From contig NZ_JABBYG020000001.1 of NCBI RefSeq assembly GCF_012935325.2, positions 868,001 through 932,000 of the forward strand: a stretch of 64,000 nucleotides of DNA, in the 5' to 3' direction. The notes beneath the pieces are model-generated. The model searched no databases, was not told the origin of the DNA, and saw nothing but the letters and a program-made list of their open reading frames with translations. Below, in pieces: positions 28,598-37,137 of the stretch. The first letter of the stretch is position 1. Every line of letters begins with the position of its first letter. Position numbers and translations under genes: made by a program. The DNA is from Paenibacillus sp. PL91 (GTDB lineage: Bacteria > Bacillota > Bacilli > Paenibacillales > Paenibacillaceae).

Positions 28598-29974
28598 CTA
28601 TAGAGCTTCCTTTAACCTTTGGAATACGGTATCAAAATCGTCCAAACGGGCCCAGTATAGCTTGAAAATACGCCGTATAATTTCCAGCTCGCGGAAGGTG
28701 ATATTCATATCTGAGTAGTTGAGAAACGTCGGGACAATGTCTCTGTACATATGAAAACGGGATGGGCGCTTCAACGGCTCTTTTCCCATCCATTCCGCCA
28801 CCCCTTTGTCGCTTGGAATGCTGAGCGTATGCTGGCGAATATGGAGCTGGGTTTCGTCCGAGATGAGATAATCAAGCAGCATTTGGGCAGCTTCCTTGTG
28901 TTCACTGGATTTGTTGATGGCAAGGCCAATAACTAGCAGCTGTGTTCTTGCTTCCTCAGAATAGGGAAGTGGCGCGATGTCGTAATTAAATTCCGCATGG
29001 CGCAGGTGGTTTAAGCTGAAGTAGCTGGTTACGATCATAGAAGCTTTCTGCTGCAAAAAATACATTTCGCAATCAGAATCATTTTCCGACATATACAAAT
29101 TTTCCGGATTCATTCCTTCAAAGAGATGTAGGCTTAAACGCATCGCTTCTCGGAAAGGCTCGTTGTCAACGATGAGCTTGCCTAGCTCATCCCGCTCGAA
29201 TACGACTTTGTTCTGCAGAAGAAAGAGCGGCCAACGATTGATGGATTGCAAATGAAAAAACAAGCCGATTCGGTCGTGATGGATCGTTAAAGCTTGCGCG
29301 GCTTTCTGCACGTCGTTCCAATGCCAGCTGCTATCCGGCTCTGGCTGCTTAGCCTCTCGAAAATGATCCTTATTGTAACACAGGACGATCGGCGAGAACG
29401 TAAATGGCTGTACATATAGGCTATTATCCGCAGTAAAAGGCCGCAATAGAAAAGAATAAGTGTCTTCCTTTCGCTCAAGCGGTTCCAGCATATTTTTAAT
29501 TTCCCCATTCTCCTTGCAAAGCCCGAAGTGATGGGTATTTAACGTGATCAGATCGAGCTCATCCCGATCGAGCGCTTCCTGCGGAGTCGTAGAGAAAAAC
29601 GTTTCCGAGAGAGGGACCATTTTAAGCTGAATATGCGGATATTGCTGTTGAAAGCGGTCAACGAGCTGTTTGAGGTTAGCTTCCAGCATGAGCGTGGGGT
29701 AGTATCCGAATCTAAGCGTAATTCTTTTGTTCATTCCTGGTCCTACGACTCTTGTTCCGATTCGCGGCGCTTTTTCGATCATTTCAAGCTGGAGCAGCAT
29801 TTCCAGTCCTTTGCGTACCGAGTTTTTGCTAAGCTGGAACTGCTCGGCAAGCATCAATTCAGAGGGCAGGAAGTCCCCAGGCTGCAGCTTTCCGGTTAAA
29901 ATGTCGTTGCTTAACGCGGTGACCATTTCTTCAAGTCTGGTTCGGAAGGTCGATCTTCTGGGCTTGCCCGTCAT
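28598..29974 (-). CDS. GntR-type HTH fused to a family 1 extracellular solute-binding domain
   Basis: 458 residues from ATG at 29974 (GGAGGT 10-11 bases upstream; a TTG at 29992 would itself contain part of that site). Residues about 15-85 are a GntR winged helix (SNDILTGKLQPGDFLPSE, QLSKNSVRKGLEMLLQLEMI). The rest is a cytoplasmic sugar-binding-protein fold (RFGYYPTLMLEANLKQLVDR, NKDHFREAKQPEPDSSWHWN). It presumably senses a saccharide. It faces the dehydrogenase/secreted-protein pair and is the obvious candidate regulator for it (inference). Confidence 0.88.
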   Translation of the reverse strand: MTGKPRRSTFRTRLEEMVTALSNDILTGKLQPGDFLPSELMLAEQFQLSKNSVRKGLEMLLQLEMIEKAPRIGTRVVGPGMNKRITLRFGYYPTLMLEANLKQLVDRFQQQYPHIQLKMVPLSETFFSTTPQEALDRDELDLITLNTHHFGLCKENGEIKNMLEPLERKEDTYSFLLRPFTADNSLYVQPFTFSPIVLCYNKDHFREAKQPEPDSSWHWNDVQKAAQALTIHHDRIGLFFHLQSINRWPLFLLQNKVVFERDELGKLIVDNEPFREAMRLSLHLFEGMNPENLYMSENDSDCEMYFLQQKASMIVTSYFSLNHLRHAEFNYDIAPLPYSEEARTQLLVIGLAINKSSEHKEAAQMLLDYLISDETQLHIRQHTLSIPSDKGVAEWMGKEPLKRPSRFHMYRDIVPTFLNYSDMNITFRELEIIRRIFKLYWARLDDFDTVFQRLKEAL

Positions 29975-30104
29975 TTGTCTCTGAACCTCCAAGCGAATTG
30001 TGAAGTATAGGAATTGGTAGCTATCTGGGCTACATTATAATATAAAACGAAACCGATTTGCATCTTAGCCTTCTAAAACAATACTAGAGTAAGGCTTGCC
30101 TACT

Positions 30105-31055
30105 CTACGTTTCCAATAAGATTTCGCCGGTTCGCGTCAGGTCATAGCCTGAAATCGATTGAAGCTCCTTCTTGAAATCATCGGATCTGAGAATATGGAG
30201 CAAAGACTGAATCCATGCCTGATTGTTGGCGGTTTTCAGCATGACGAGATCGTAGCGCTCTTGAATTAACGGAATAAACGAAATGTTGCCTACGATAGAC
30301 GCCGCTTTCTCTATGCCAATTCCGACATCGGCCTCACCTGATGCCACTTTGGAGGCTACGCCTAGATGATTGCTTTGTTCTTGCTCATAGCCGATAAGCT
30401 GGTTGGATATTAATCCATGTAGACGAAGCTGTTCATCCAGCAGAACGCGAGCGCCGGAGCCTTTCTCCCGATTAGCAATCCGCAACCCTGGATTGCCTAA
30501 ATCAGACCAGCTCTTCAACGATAAAGGATTGCCTTGCTTGACGTAGAAGCCTGCATATCTGGAAAGTAAGTTGACGACGATGTAAGACGAGCCTATCAGA
30601 AGCTTTCTGATATAGGGAAGGTTGTATTCGCCAGTATCCCCGTCGAGGAGATGAGTGCTGACGATGTCGGATTCACCGCGGTACATCGAGATCAGACTGT
30701 CAAGACTTCCGACATATGCGCGCAGCGGACGAATGCCGTCCATCTTTTTTTCCATATGCTTCACTAGAATGTCAAGGCTGAGATCCTGACCTGTAATAAC
30801 GAGGGGGCGGAGCCCGGTATGGGATGCATGCGCAAGTGACTGTGCAGGAAGCTCTGTCATAACGGGACGTTCATTCATTTGCACGCCTTTTGCGCGCTGT
30901 TTATAGGCTTCCAAATCGGAAGGGTCGACACGCATCTGTTTGCCTACACGGTATGAGGGCAGCTCGCCTCTTTTTATAAGATCATATACGGTGAGTTTGG
31001 ATATTTTTAGCAGTTTGGCAATTTCTTCGGTTGTATACGAGACATCGCTGGACAT
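30105..31055 (-). CDS. HTH (excisionase-type) plus PBP-like sensor regulator, YvgK-like
   Basis: 316 residues. An N-terminal MerR/excisionase-type DNA-binding domain (YTTEEIAKLLKISKLTVYDL, GELPSYRVGKQMRVDPSDLE) is linked to a substrate-binding domain of the PBP-like type found in molybdate-related regulators (GTFDSL-like VGSLDSLISMYRGESDIVST, REKGSGARVLLDEQL). B. subtilis yvgK, with the same architecture, precedes the modAB genes yvgLM (established gene order). Here it is divergent from a ModA gene, supporting molybdate or tungstate sensing. Hairpin-like sequence follows the stop codon. Confidence 0.85.
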   Translation of the reverse strand: MSSDVSYTTEEIAKLLKISKLTVYDLIKRGELPSYRVGKQMRVDPSDLEAYKQRAKGVQMNERPVMTELPAQSLAHASHTGLRPLVITGQDLSLDILVKHMEKKMDGIRPLRAYVGSLDSLISMYRGESDIVSTHLLDGDTGEYNLPYIRKLLIGSSYIVVNLLSRYAGFYVKQGNPLSLKSWSDLGNPGLRIANREKGSGARVLLDEQLRLHGLISNQLIGYEQEQSNHLGVASKVASGEADVGIGIEKAASIVGNISFIPLIQERYDLVMLKTANNQAWIQSLLHILRSDDFKKELQSISGYDLTRTGEILLET

Positions 31056-31136
31056 GATGCTCCTCCTTACTTTCTGTACGATCCTATTCTTTTTTTCATT
31101 GTAACATATTAAAATCTGAACGTTCGGTAAAACGCA

Positions 31137-31164
31137 TTTACAAAAGAAATGATCGGTATATAAT
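31137..31164 (+). promoter_or_regulatory. Promoter of the ModA gene
   Basis: TTTACA, 16-base spacer, TATAAT. The AT-rich repeats that follow (ATATATTTAGATATATTT near 31164-31181) are candidate operator sequence for the divergent HTH-PBP regulator. Confidence 0.68.
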
Positions 31165-31214
31165 ATATTTAGATATATTTAATTATAACTAAACATAACA
31201 AAGGAGAAACATCT

Positions 31215-32030
31215 ATGTTAAAAATGATTAAAGCCTATATGTTCCTGTCCATTGTTGTAGTCATGACTTTGGTATTCGCGGGATGTGGCACTGTACCAAA
31301 TACGACAAGCGAGCCTAGCCAACTGCCCGCCGAAAAGGTAGAGCTGACCATCTCGGCTGCAGCGAGCTTGACTGACGCATTAACGGAAATTCAAAAGGCA
31401 TTTGAAGCCCAAAACGCCACGATTAAGCTAAGCTTTAACTTCGGTGCTTCCGGTGCGCTGCAGCAGCAAATTGAGCAAGGGGCGCCAGCCGATTTGTTCC
31501 TGTCTGCAGCCGTTAAGAATATGGCGGAGCTTGTAGACAAACAGCTAATTGCTCCAAACCAACAAATCAACTTGTTGAAAAATGAGCTTGTTGTTGTCGT
31601 TCCTAAAGACGCTAAAATACCGATTGAAAATGTAACCGATCTGACTAAAGCCGAAGTGAAAACGATTGCCATTGGCATACCGGAAAGCGTGCCTGCTGGC
31701 ATCTATGCCAAGGAAGCGCTGACGAACACGAAGCTGTGGGATACGCTTCAGGGCAAATCCGTACAAGCAAAGGACGTAAGGCAAGTATTGCAATATGTAG
31801 AAACCGGAAATGCGGACGCAGGCTTTGTCTATAAGACAGATGCGCTGGCAACCGAAAAAGTAGAAGTAGCATTTGCGGTTGATGCAGCAACTTACAAGAC
31901 GATTCAATATCCGATAGGTATCGTAAAAGCGACTAAGCACGCCAAAGAGGCGGAGGAGTTTTACACGTATTTGCAATCGCAAGAAGCGCTTGACGTATTT
32001 GTTAAGTACGGGTTTTCTGTATTGAAATAG
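31215..32030 (+). CDS. modA: Molybdate ABC transporter substrate-binding lipoprotein
   Basis: 271 residues. Lipoprotein signal with lipobox VFAGC (Cys about 24). Diagnostic ModA motifs: ISAAASLTDAL, FNFGASGALQQQIEQGAPADLFLS in two parts, and GNADAGFVYKTDA. It should bind molybdate or tungstate at the outer membrane face and deliver it to ModBC. AAGGAGAAA precedes the ATG. No modB or modC follows; the next gene encodes an unrelated membrane protein, so the permease must be encoded elsewhere or is lost. Confidence 0.92.
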   Translation: MLKMIKAYMFLSIVVVMTLVFAGCGTVPNTTSEPSQLPAEKVELTISAAASLTDALTEIQKAFEAQNATIKLSFNFGASGALQQQIEQGAPADLFLSAAVKNMAELVDKQLIAPNQQINLLKNELVVVVPKDAKIPIENVTDLTKAEVKTIAIGIPESVPAGIYAKEALTNTKLWDTLQGKSVQAKDVRQVLQYVETGNADAGFVYKTDALATEKVEVAFAVDAATYKTIQYPIGIVKATKHAKEAEEFYTYLQSQEALDVFVKYGFSVLK

Positions 32031-32150
32031 GCTTCACCCGCGACTGTGATACAAGAAAAGGAAAAACGTACTGTTCTAAAGAATATAATGAATGGAGAGG
32101 ACGACCAACGCTATCGATTTGGAAACACATTCGAAAGGAGATTCGATTAA

Positions 32151-32795
32151 GTGACAAAAAGTTCAAGCACGATACCTGGTGCAGCGATCAGAGGGACAGC
32201 TTCAGGGGTTATATTCATGGCTTTATTCGGAACGCTTTGGGCCTATACGGGAGTTATGGGTTTGCAGGGCTGGGGAACCGTATTTTTGTTGATCCTTGCA
32301 GTGGCGATTGGCGGCTTCTTGTTCATCGGCGCAGGCTCGCTTATTCGTGCATCGAGGAAACTAACAAATCAAGGTATGAAGTCGGATGCCAGATTCAGTA
32401 AGCAACTCAAGGTGAAGTTTAATCTGATTTTCGCAGCGGAAGGCATCGCGATCTTTATAGCGGTTGCTATATGCAATGCGATTGGCCACAGTGAGCTTAT
32501 TCCAATCCTTATTGCTATTATTGTCGGCATTCATTTTTTTCCATTGGCACCTTTATTCCAGGTGAAGCTTTATTACATAACAGGTGCGCTGCTCTGTTTG
32601 CTCGCGGTTTGTACATGGTTGTTTGCCCCTATAAATGTAACAGTCGGAGAAAATCAGATTAACGCCTACATGTCCATCGTTGGTATTGGCTCTGCAATCA
32701 TTTTATGGGGAACAGGTCTTGCCGTATGGATCATGGGTAAAAATCTTCTATCGACAGCAATTATCCAGCAATCTGGTAACGGCATCAGTGCGTAG
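32151..32795 (+). CDS. Six-helix membrane protein of unknown function
   Basis: 214 residues from GTG at 32151 with GAAAGGAG 10 bases upstream. About six hydrophobic segments arranged in pairs (FMALFGTLWAYTGVMG, VFLLILAVAIGGFLFIGAG, AAEGIAIFIAVAICNAIG, and three later). One cytoplasmic basic loop (RASRKLTNQGMKSDARFSKQ) follows helix 2. No transporter motif recognised. It stands between modA and a GNAT gene, all in one direction, but with gaps large enough for separate promoters. Confidence 0.72.
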   Translation: MTKSSSTIPGAAIRGTASGVIFMALFGTLWAYTGVMGLQGWGTVFLLILAVAIGGFLFIGAGSLIRASRKLTNQGMKSDARFSKQLKVKFNLIFAAEGIAIFIAVAICNAIGHSELIPILIAIIVGIHFFPLAPLFQVKLYYITGALLCLLAVCTWLFAPINVTVGENQINAYMSIVGIGSAIILWGTGLAVWIMGKNLLSTAIIQQSGNGISA

Positions 32796-32844
32796 AAACA
32801 GTACATCCCCATGGTTAACACGATAATTTGGAGGATTTCCAGCA

Positions 32845-33372
32845 ATGCGGAGCATAGAAGGAATGAATTTGGAGATCAGGCGCCTAGGTCAAAGGGAAGT
32901 TTCAGATATAATGGCGCTTATGGTTGATGTAGCATCTCGACTTCCGTCTCAGGACTATTTTGCGATGGATGATGAAAACAACATGAACCGCCTCGTCCAA
33001 GAAAAAGGTGAAATATACGGTGCGTTTCTCAAAGGGGCACTAGTTGCCTATTCGGTTTTGGCGTTCCCTGGACAGAGTGACGATAATCTAGGAAGGGAAT
33101 TTGGGGTGGATGAGCAACAATTAGATTACGTTGCCGTTCTGGATGCCACGATCGTCCACGAGTCCGCTCGAGGAATTGGTTTGCAGCGATATTTCCATCA
33201 GCTGCGTGAACAGCGAGCCAGGGCGGCGGGCTTCCGATTCCTGTATTCAACCGTACATCCTAAAAATACGGTGAGCATAAAAAATTTAGAAGCAGAAGGC
33301 TTTATTCTCCAGTTTACTCGCCCCATGTACAATGGAAAGCCCAGGCATTGTTATGCAAAAAGATTACAGTGA
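32845..33372 (+). CDS. GNAT-family N-acetyltransferase
   Basis: 175 residues; GGAGGATT precedes the ATG. The acetyl-CoA-binding motif A is seen in LDATIVHESARGIGLQRYFHQL (RGIGLQ corresponds to the R/Q-x-x-G-x-G/A loop), followed by STVHPKNTVSIKNLEAEGF, the usual motif B. Transfers acetyl from acetyl-CoA to an unknown amine. Cytoplasmic. Confidence 0.87.
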   Translation: MRSIEGMNLEIRRLGQREVSDIMALMVDVASRLPSQDYFAMDDENNMNRLVQEKGEIYGAFLKGALVAYSVLAFPGQSDDNLGREFGVDEQQLDYVAVLDATIVHESARGIGLQRYFHQLREQRARAAGFRFLYSTVHPKNTVSIKNLEAEGFILQFTRPMYNGKPRHCYAKRLQ

Positions 33373-33430
33373 TCCAGCATAATAATAATCGTGTAAATTT
33401 TCGCAACGTAAAAAATGGAGGGAAGCAATT

Positions 33431-33760
33431 GTGGTAACCATAGAAGATTTTATGAAACTTGATATCCGTATCGGTACTGTAATTAAAGCAGAGCCGTTTC
33501 CGGAAGCTCGAAAACCTGCTATAAAATTAGAGATCGATTTTGGTGAGGTTGGGATTAAACGATCCTCGGCTCAGCTTACACAAAGATATGAATCCGAACA
33601 GCTTATTGGCCGTCAAGTCATTGCCGTAATGAATTTTCCTGTTAGACGTATCGCAGGTTTTAAATCAGAGGTGTTGGTCATTGGCGGCACTCCAGCTGAA
33701 GGTGATGTGGTTCTCTTGAAACCAGATGTGCCTGTTGAAAACGGTACACCGATTGCTTGA
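33431..33760 (+). CDS. csaA: tRNA-binding/chaperone protein CsaA
   Basis: 109 residues, start GTG at 33431 with GGAGGGA upstream. The whole protein is one tRNA-binding OB domain ([60 protein letters not shown]). CsaA binds tRNA and has been described as a secretion-related chaperone in Bacillus (established). Length and sequence match CsaA closely. Confidence 0.93.
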   Translation: MVTIEDFMKLDIRIGTVIKAEPFPEARKPAIKLEIDFGEVGIKRSSAQLTQRYESEQLIGRQVIAVMNFPVRRIAGFKSEVLVIGGTPAEGDVVLLKPDVPVENGTPIA

Positions 33761-33814
33761 AATTTCTACGCAGTACGACTCAACCGCATCCGTAAAAAAG
33801 TTCAGTGATCAAAA

Positions 33815-33840
33815 AAGCTCGACCTCAACCGGTCGGGCTT
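33815..33840. promoter_or_regulatory. GC-rich hairpin directly before the AraC ribosome-binding site
   Basis: AAGCTCGACC pairs with GGTCGGGCTT around TCAACC; AAGGAGG follows immediately. On the + strand there is no T-tract, but on the - strand it is followed by T6, a terminator geometry with no gene to serve. It may instead influence translation of the AraC gene. Confidence 0.5.
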
Positions 33841-33853
33841 AAGGAGGTATGCT

Positions 33854-34726
33854 ATGAAAATTCACAAGTCGATCGATTGGAGGGACAATTTGTATCTCTT
33901 TAACTATCGAAGGGTGTATACGGAGCCAGTGGAATACTTCCATGCCCACGATGGCCTCGAGATATTGTATATTCACGAAGGGGCTGGCAGCTACAGCATT
34001 GGAAATCAATTGTATTCGCTCAAGCCTGGCACATTAATTCTTATTAAGCCTTTTCAAGTGCATGAAATTAAAGTTAGCGTTCCTCCGGATTACATTCGCA
34101 GCATTTTAAAAATTAAAACGTCCGTTATCGAGCGTTTCCTCACCGTACTGCCTCAATTAACAACTGCTTTCTCACAATTGATGGAGCGTCATTTACCCAC
34201 TCAGGTTTTCCATTTAACATACAAGGATGCTTCTTATATGGAGAATCACTTTTTGCAATTGCACGAATCGCTTGCTATCGGACCATTAAAGCTCCAGAAG
34301 GAACTAGTCACTTTGTTTTTATTGCATTTTTTCACTTATTTTAATGGACATATTTTTTCGCTGGATAAAAGCAATGCTTCCATATATCCGGCTTCAGCAG
34401 GTTCGAATGAGCCTATCGTTGCTATTTTGAAATGGATTGACAGGCATTACAGATTGACATTCACCATTAACGACATGGCAGCAGAGCTGCATTTTTCCCC
34501 TAATTACCTATCAAAGCTCTTCAAGGAGCAGATGGGTGTGACGATTATCGAATATACGAACGAGAAACGATTGGAAGAAGCAAGGACTCTTCTTGCCATC
34601 CATTTTTTAACGATCGAGGAGATTAGCAGAGAGACCGGCTTCAATTATCCATCGTATTTTATCGCACTGTTCAAAAAAAAGTATGGTATGACTCCGCTTC
34701 GGTATCGAATGTGGATGGAATATTGA
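33854..34726 (+). CDS. AraC-family transcriptional regulator with cupin sensor domain
   Basis: 290 residues. The N-terminal cupin (PVEYFHAHDGLEILYIHEGA, YSLKPGTLILIKPFQVHEIK) probably binds a sugar. The C-terminal double helix-turn-helix contains FTINDMAAELHFSPNYLSKL and LTIEEISRETGFNYPSYFIA, with the usual FKKKYGMTPLRYR end. AGGAGG precedes the ATG. It is immediately upstream of the beta-helix lyase gene in the same direction; typical local activator of a polysaccharide-utilisation gene. Confidence 0.91.
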   Translation: MKIHKSIDWRDNLYLFNYRRVYTEPVEYFHAHDGLEILYIHEGAGSYSIGNQLYSLKPGTLILIKPFQVHEIKVSVPPDYIRSILKIKTSVIERFLTVLPQLTTAFSQLMERHLPTQVFHLTYKDASYMENHFLQLHESLAIGPLKLQKELVTLFLLHFFTYFNGHIFSLDKSNASIYPASAGSNEPIVAILKWIDRHYRLTFTINDMAAELHFSPNYLSKLFKEQMGVTIIEYTNEKRLEEARTLLAIHFLTIEEISRETGFNYPSYFIALFKKKYGMTPLRYRMWMEY

Positions 34727-34761
34727 TATTTTCGAGCAGCAATTTGTTATTTGAATCGTTT

Positions 34762-34781
34762 TATAATTAAAGCGCTTAAAC
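34762..34781 (+). promoter_or_regulatory. Promoter -10 element overlapped by shared AAGCGCTT operator
   Basis: TATAAT (34762-34767) merges with the operator AATTAAAGCGCTTAAAC (34765-34781), identical in 17 bases to the site upstream of the GH8 promoter. Here the site covers the -10 and start region, the geometry of a repressor site. No good -35 is seen at 16-18 bases, which suggests dependence on an activator such as the upstream AraC protein. Confidence 0.65.
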
Positions 34782-34908
34782 AATTCTTTTCATTGAGGAA
34801 AGAGGTGGCAGCTTCTTAAAACGTGTATGACGGGGATGGATCGACCAATTCGGTAACGTATGAGGAGGCACTAATCGAAAGCATATGAAAAATTGGGGAG
34901 GTTTGAAA

Positions 34909-35976
34909 ATGAATAAACCATCATTAAAGCTAACCGTTTTATCGCTACTTTGCTTCGTGCTTGTATTCGCGTTTTACCCAAGCCATACGGTTAAAGCTGC
35001 AACAAAAACAGTACCAGCCGGCAATGTTGCGACTCTTCGCAGCTATTTAGCTAGCGCTCGGCCCGGGGATATTATTCAAGTATCTGGAACATACAACGTA
35101 TCTGATGGCACCATCGCCACATCAATTAGTGGTTCATCCGGCAAATACATCACGATCAGAGGAACAGGAAGCGGCGCTACATTTAATTTTACTGCTTCTG
35201 CAGGCAATGCGGCTTTTCATATCAAGCATAATTATTACAAGCTGGAAAATGTGACGATAAATGCAAATGCCAAATCAAACAAAGTATTGCTAATTGAAGC
35301 TTCACATGGTTTTATAACCAATGTGACGGGAAAAAATTCGCTGTCGGAAGCTATTAAGATTAGAAAAAACAGCCAATATTGGCTCATCTCGAACACCACT
35401 GCGCAAAATGCGGGATTAAGCGGGAAGTTTGGCGAAGGCTTCTATGTAGGGGATGCGGATCAAAACTGGACGAGTAAACCGAATCCAGACAAAAGCGGTT
35501 ATATTACCTTTCTGAATTGCAGCGCGATAAAAACAAAAAACGATGGCTTTGATTTCAAAGAAGGCACGCATCATATAAAAGTGATTGGCGGCAATGTCGA
35601 TTTCCAGAATACAGTTCCTGAATCTACGGTTGGCAATAACGGGATTTTCATGAGGGCCAATTATGTGCAGATCATTAATACAACGGTTAAAAACAACAAA
35701 GCGACTGGTCAAGCCTATAGAACGAGCAAAACGACAGCTTCTGACGGTGTATCCTACGGAAACCATTTGGAGCTTAAGAACGTAAAGGCATCCAATCTTT
35801 CAGGCGCAATGATTTATACAAATTATTCCTCAAATAAACTATTTACCGATTATTCGATGTCCGGTGTTGCTGGTGGCCTCTATGCATCCGGCTCCCAAAC
35901 CGCAACTTCAGCTAATCCTTCCACATTCGTCGAGATGACTTGGAGCGGTGAAGGCGGAGAGATGTACGGTTCCTAA
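34909..35976 (+). CDS. Secreted right-handed beta-helix polysaccharide lyase-like protein
   Basis: 355 residues from ATG at 34909 (GGGGAGG 7 bases upstream; an ATG at 34885 has a poorly spaced site). Signal peptide ends near VKAA-T. Repeating coils with short polar turns (FHIKHNYYKLENVTINANAK, VLLIEASHGFITNVTGKNS, GYITFLNCSAIKTKNDGFDF) form a parallel beta-helix. The KTKNDGFDFKEG segment resembles the calcium-binding Asp cluster of PL9-type pectate lyases. Likely secreted and active on pectin-like polymers; exact family uncertain. It shares its operator with the GH8 glycanase and follows an AraC gene. Confidence 0.78.
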   Translation: MNKPSLKLTVLSLLCFVLVFAFYPSHTVKAATKTVPAGNVATLRSYLASARPGDIIQVSGTYNVSDGTIATSISGSSGKYITIRGTGSGATFNFTASAGNAAFHIKHNYYKLENVTINANAKSNKVLLIEASHGFITNVTGKNSLSEAIKIRKNSQYWLISNTTAQNAGLSGKFGEGFYVGDADQNWTSKPNPDKSGYITFLNCSAIKTKNDGFDFKEGTHHIKVIGGNVDFQNTVPESTVGNNGIFMRANYVQIINTTVKNNKATGQAYRTSKTTASDGVSYGNHLELKNVKASNLSGAMIYTNYSSNKLFTDYSMSGVAGGLYASGSQTATSANPSTFVEMTWSGEGGEMYGS

Positions 35977-36019
35977 AAAGGAATACGTGTACGGTAATTT
36001 CATCGTTTAAACATTCAGA

Positions 36020-36056
36020 AGCAGTTCTTTCCTCTAGTGAGGGAGAGCTGCTTTTT
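36020..36056 (+). terminator. Intrinsic terminator of the lyase gene
   Basis: AGCAG and TCCTC segments pair with GAGG and CTGCT in one imperfect stem, followed by TTTTTC. Confidence 0.82.
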
Positions 36057-36184
36057 CTATATCCCCAAGCATATGTATGACTTGGGACAATCTTCTATTT
36101 GTTTATACAATTGTTCTATTATTCAATCAATTTACAAATTGATATGCTGAGTGTAGTTAAATTTAATACTTATCGGTAACGGCA

Positions 36185-36300
36185 GGCGATGCCGTCACGG
36201 TAGCTAAAGCTCGGATGATCGACTCGGTTACCTCATAACCGTTGGCGACACCCCTCAAGAAGCGAAAGATTTGGCCTTATCCCTAGTGGAAAGCTTATAA
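36185..36300 (+). pseudogene. Frameshifted protein fragment of unknown origin
   Basis: One frame reads GDAVTVAKARMIDSVTS and stops; a second frame, directly after, reads VGDTPQEAKDLALSLVESL and stops at about 36300. The two join sensibly if a small indel is assumed, so this looks like the 3' remnant of a decayed gene. I cannot name the family. The rest of the 35977-36377 gap shows only the terminator and AT-rich sequence. Confidence 0.35.
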
Positions 36301-36377
36301 GTGATTTATCAGCAACAAGAGGCAGAGATATCGAAGGCGTAACGGAATAGACTAGGCGGGGGAGATGATAGTAGGTT

Positions 36378-36941
36378 ATGGGTATTGCAGTGATCTATGG
36401 AAGTTCGCGTAAAAATGGCAACTCGGAGCAATTAGCTAAACGTTTAGTTGAAGGATTTGAAGTCGACCACATTCATTTGTCTGATTATAACATTGCACCC
36501 ATCGCGGATTACCGGCATTCTGAGCAGGGCCCGTACCCGGATGACGATTATCATCATGTGATTGAACGTGTATTGGCACAGGATGTACTTGTATTTACGA
36601 CCCCGATTTATTGGTATGGCGCATCCGGGCAAACGAAAACGTTCATCGATCGATGGTCCCAGTCATTACGTGAAAATAAGACGGAATTTCTAGCCAAATT
36701 CGCGGCGAAAACAGCTTACGTGATCGGCATTGGTGATGATGAGCCTCATCTAAAAGGGCTTCCGCTCGTTCAGCAATTTCAATATATTTTTGGCTATACC
36801 GGCACGAATTTTGCTGGATATATACTTGGCAAGGGCAATAAGCCCGGAGATATTTTGCAGGATGCCGTATCCTTGGCAGCAGTGGAGCAAATCCGGGAGA
36901 AATGGCGATCAGTTGCAGATCAAGACGGATTCAATTTATAA
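36378..36941 (+). CDS. NAD(P)H-dependent FMN reductase / flavodoxin-fold oxidoreductase
   Basis: 187 residues. The flavodoxin-like FMN phosphate loop is YGSSRKNGNSEQL and the second loop TTPIYWYGASGQTKTFIDRW, typical of NADPH-dependent FMN reductases/iron-sulphur flavoproteins without clusters. Cytoplasmic electron transfer to flavin or quinone. It has GGGGGAGATGATAG upstream of the ATG. The following short gap opens into the FusB leader. Confidence 0.86.
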   Translation: MGIAVIYGSSRKNGNSEQLAKRLVEGFEVDHIHLSDYNIAPIADYRHSEQGPYPDDDYHHVIERVLAQDVLVFTTPIYWYGASGQTKTFIDRWSQSLRENKTEFLAKFAAKTAYVIGIGDDEPHLKGLPLVQQFQYIFGYTGTNFAGYILGKGNKPGDILQDAVSLAAVEQIREKWRSVADQDGFNL

Positions 36942-37137
36942 TGGATCAGAAAGGGAGGCGATAGGAATGGCAAATCACTTTGCCGGAATAAGAATCTGCT
37001 CATGCAAAGCCTAATAGAAGGGCGATACTTTGCATGGGGCCGGACTGAAATACTGTCGCCCACTAGAGCTTATATCGTTTCTAATAAAAGGCTTTGCACC
37101 TTCATTTTTTTTAATAAAAATAAGGGGCTGAAAAGCA
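36942..37137 (+). promoter_or_regulatory. Attenuator-like leader upstream of the FusB-type gene
   Basis: 196 bases with a 15-codon ORF behind AGGGAGGCGATAGGA. The segment TGCAAAG within the last codons can pair with CTTTGCATG (37028-37036) as CATGCAAAG, or with GGCTTTGCA (37090-37098) as TGCAAAGCC; both pairings are exact 9-mers and exclude each other. A T8 tract (37105-37112) follows a weak AAGG/CCTT hairpin. A GGGCGA/TCGCCC stem lies between. This resembles translation-coupled attenuation. Confidence 0.5.
36967..37014 (+). CDS. Putative 15-residue leader peptide
   Basis: ATG at 36967, reading MANHFAGIRICSCKA. The ribosome-binding site (AGGGAGGCGATAGG) is stronger than that of the main gene downstream. 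Its last codons lie in one strand of the alternative hairpins, so ribosome position on this ORF could choose between them. No homologue known to me. Confidence 0.42.
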   Translation: MANHFAGIRICSCKA

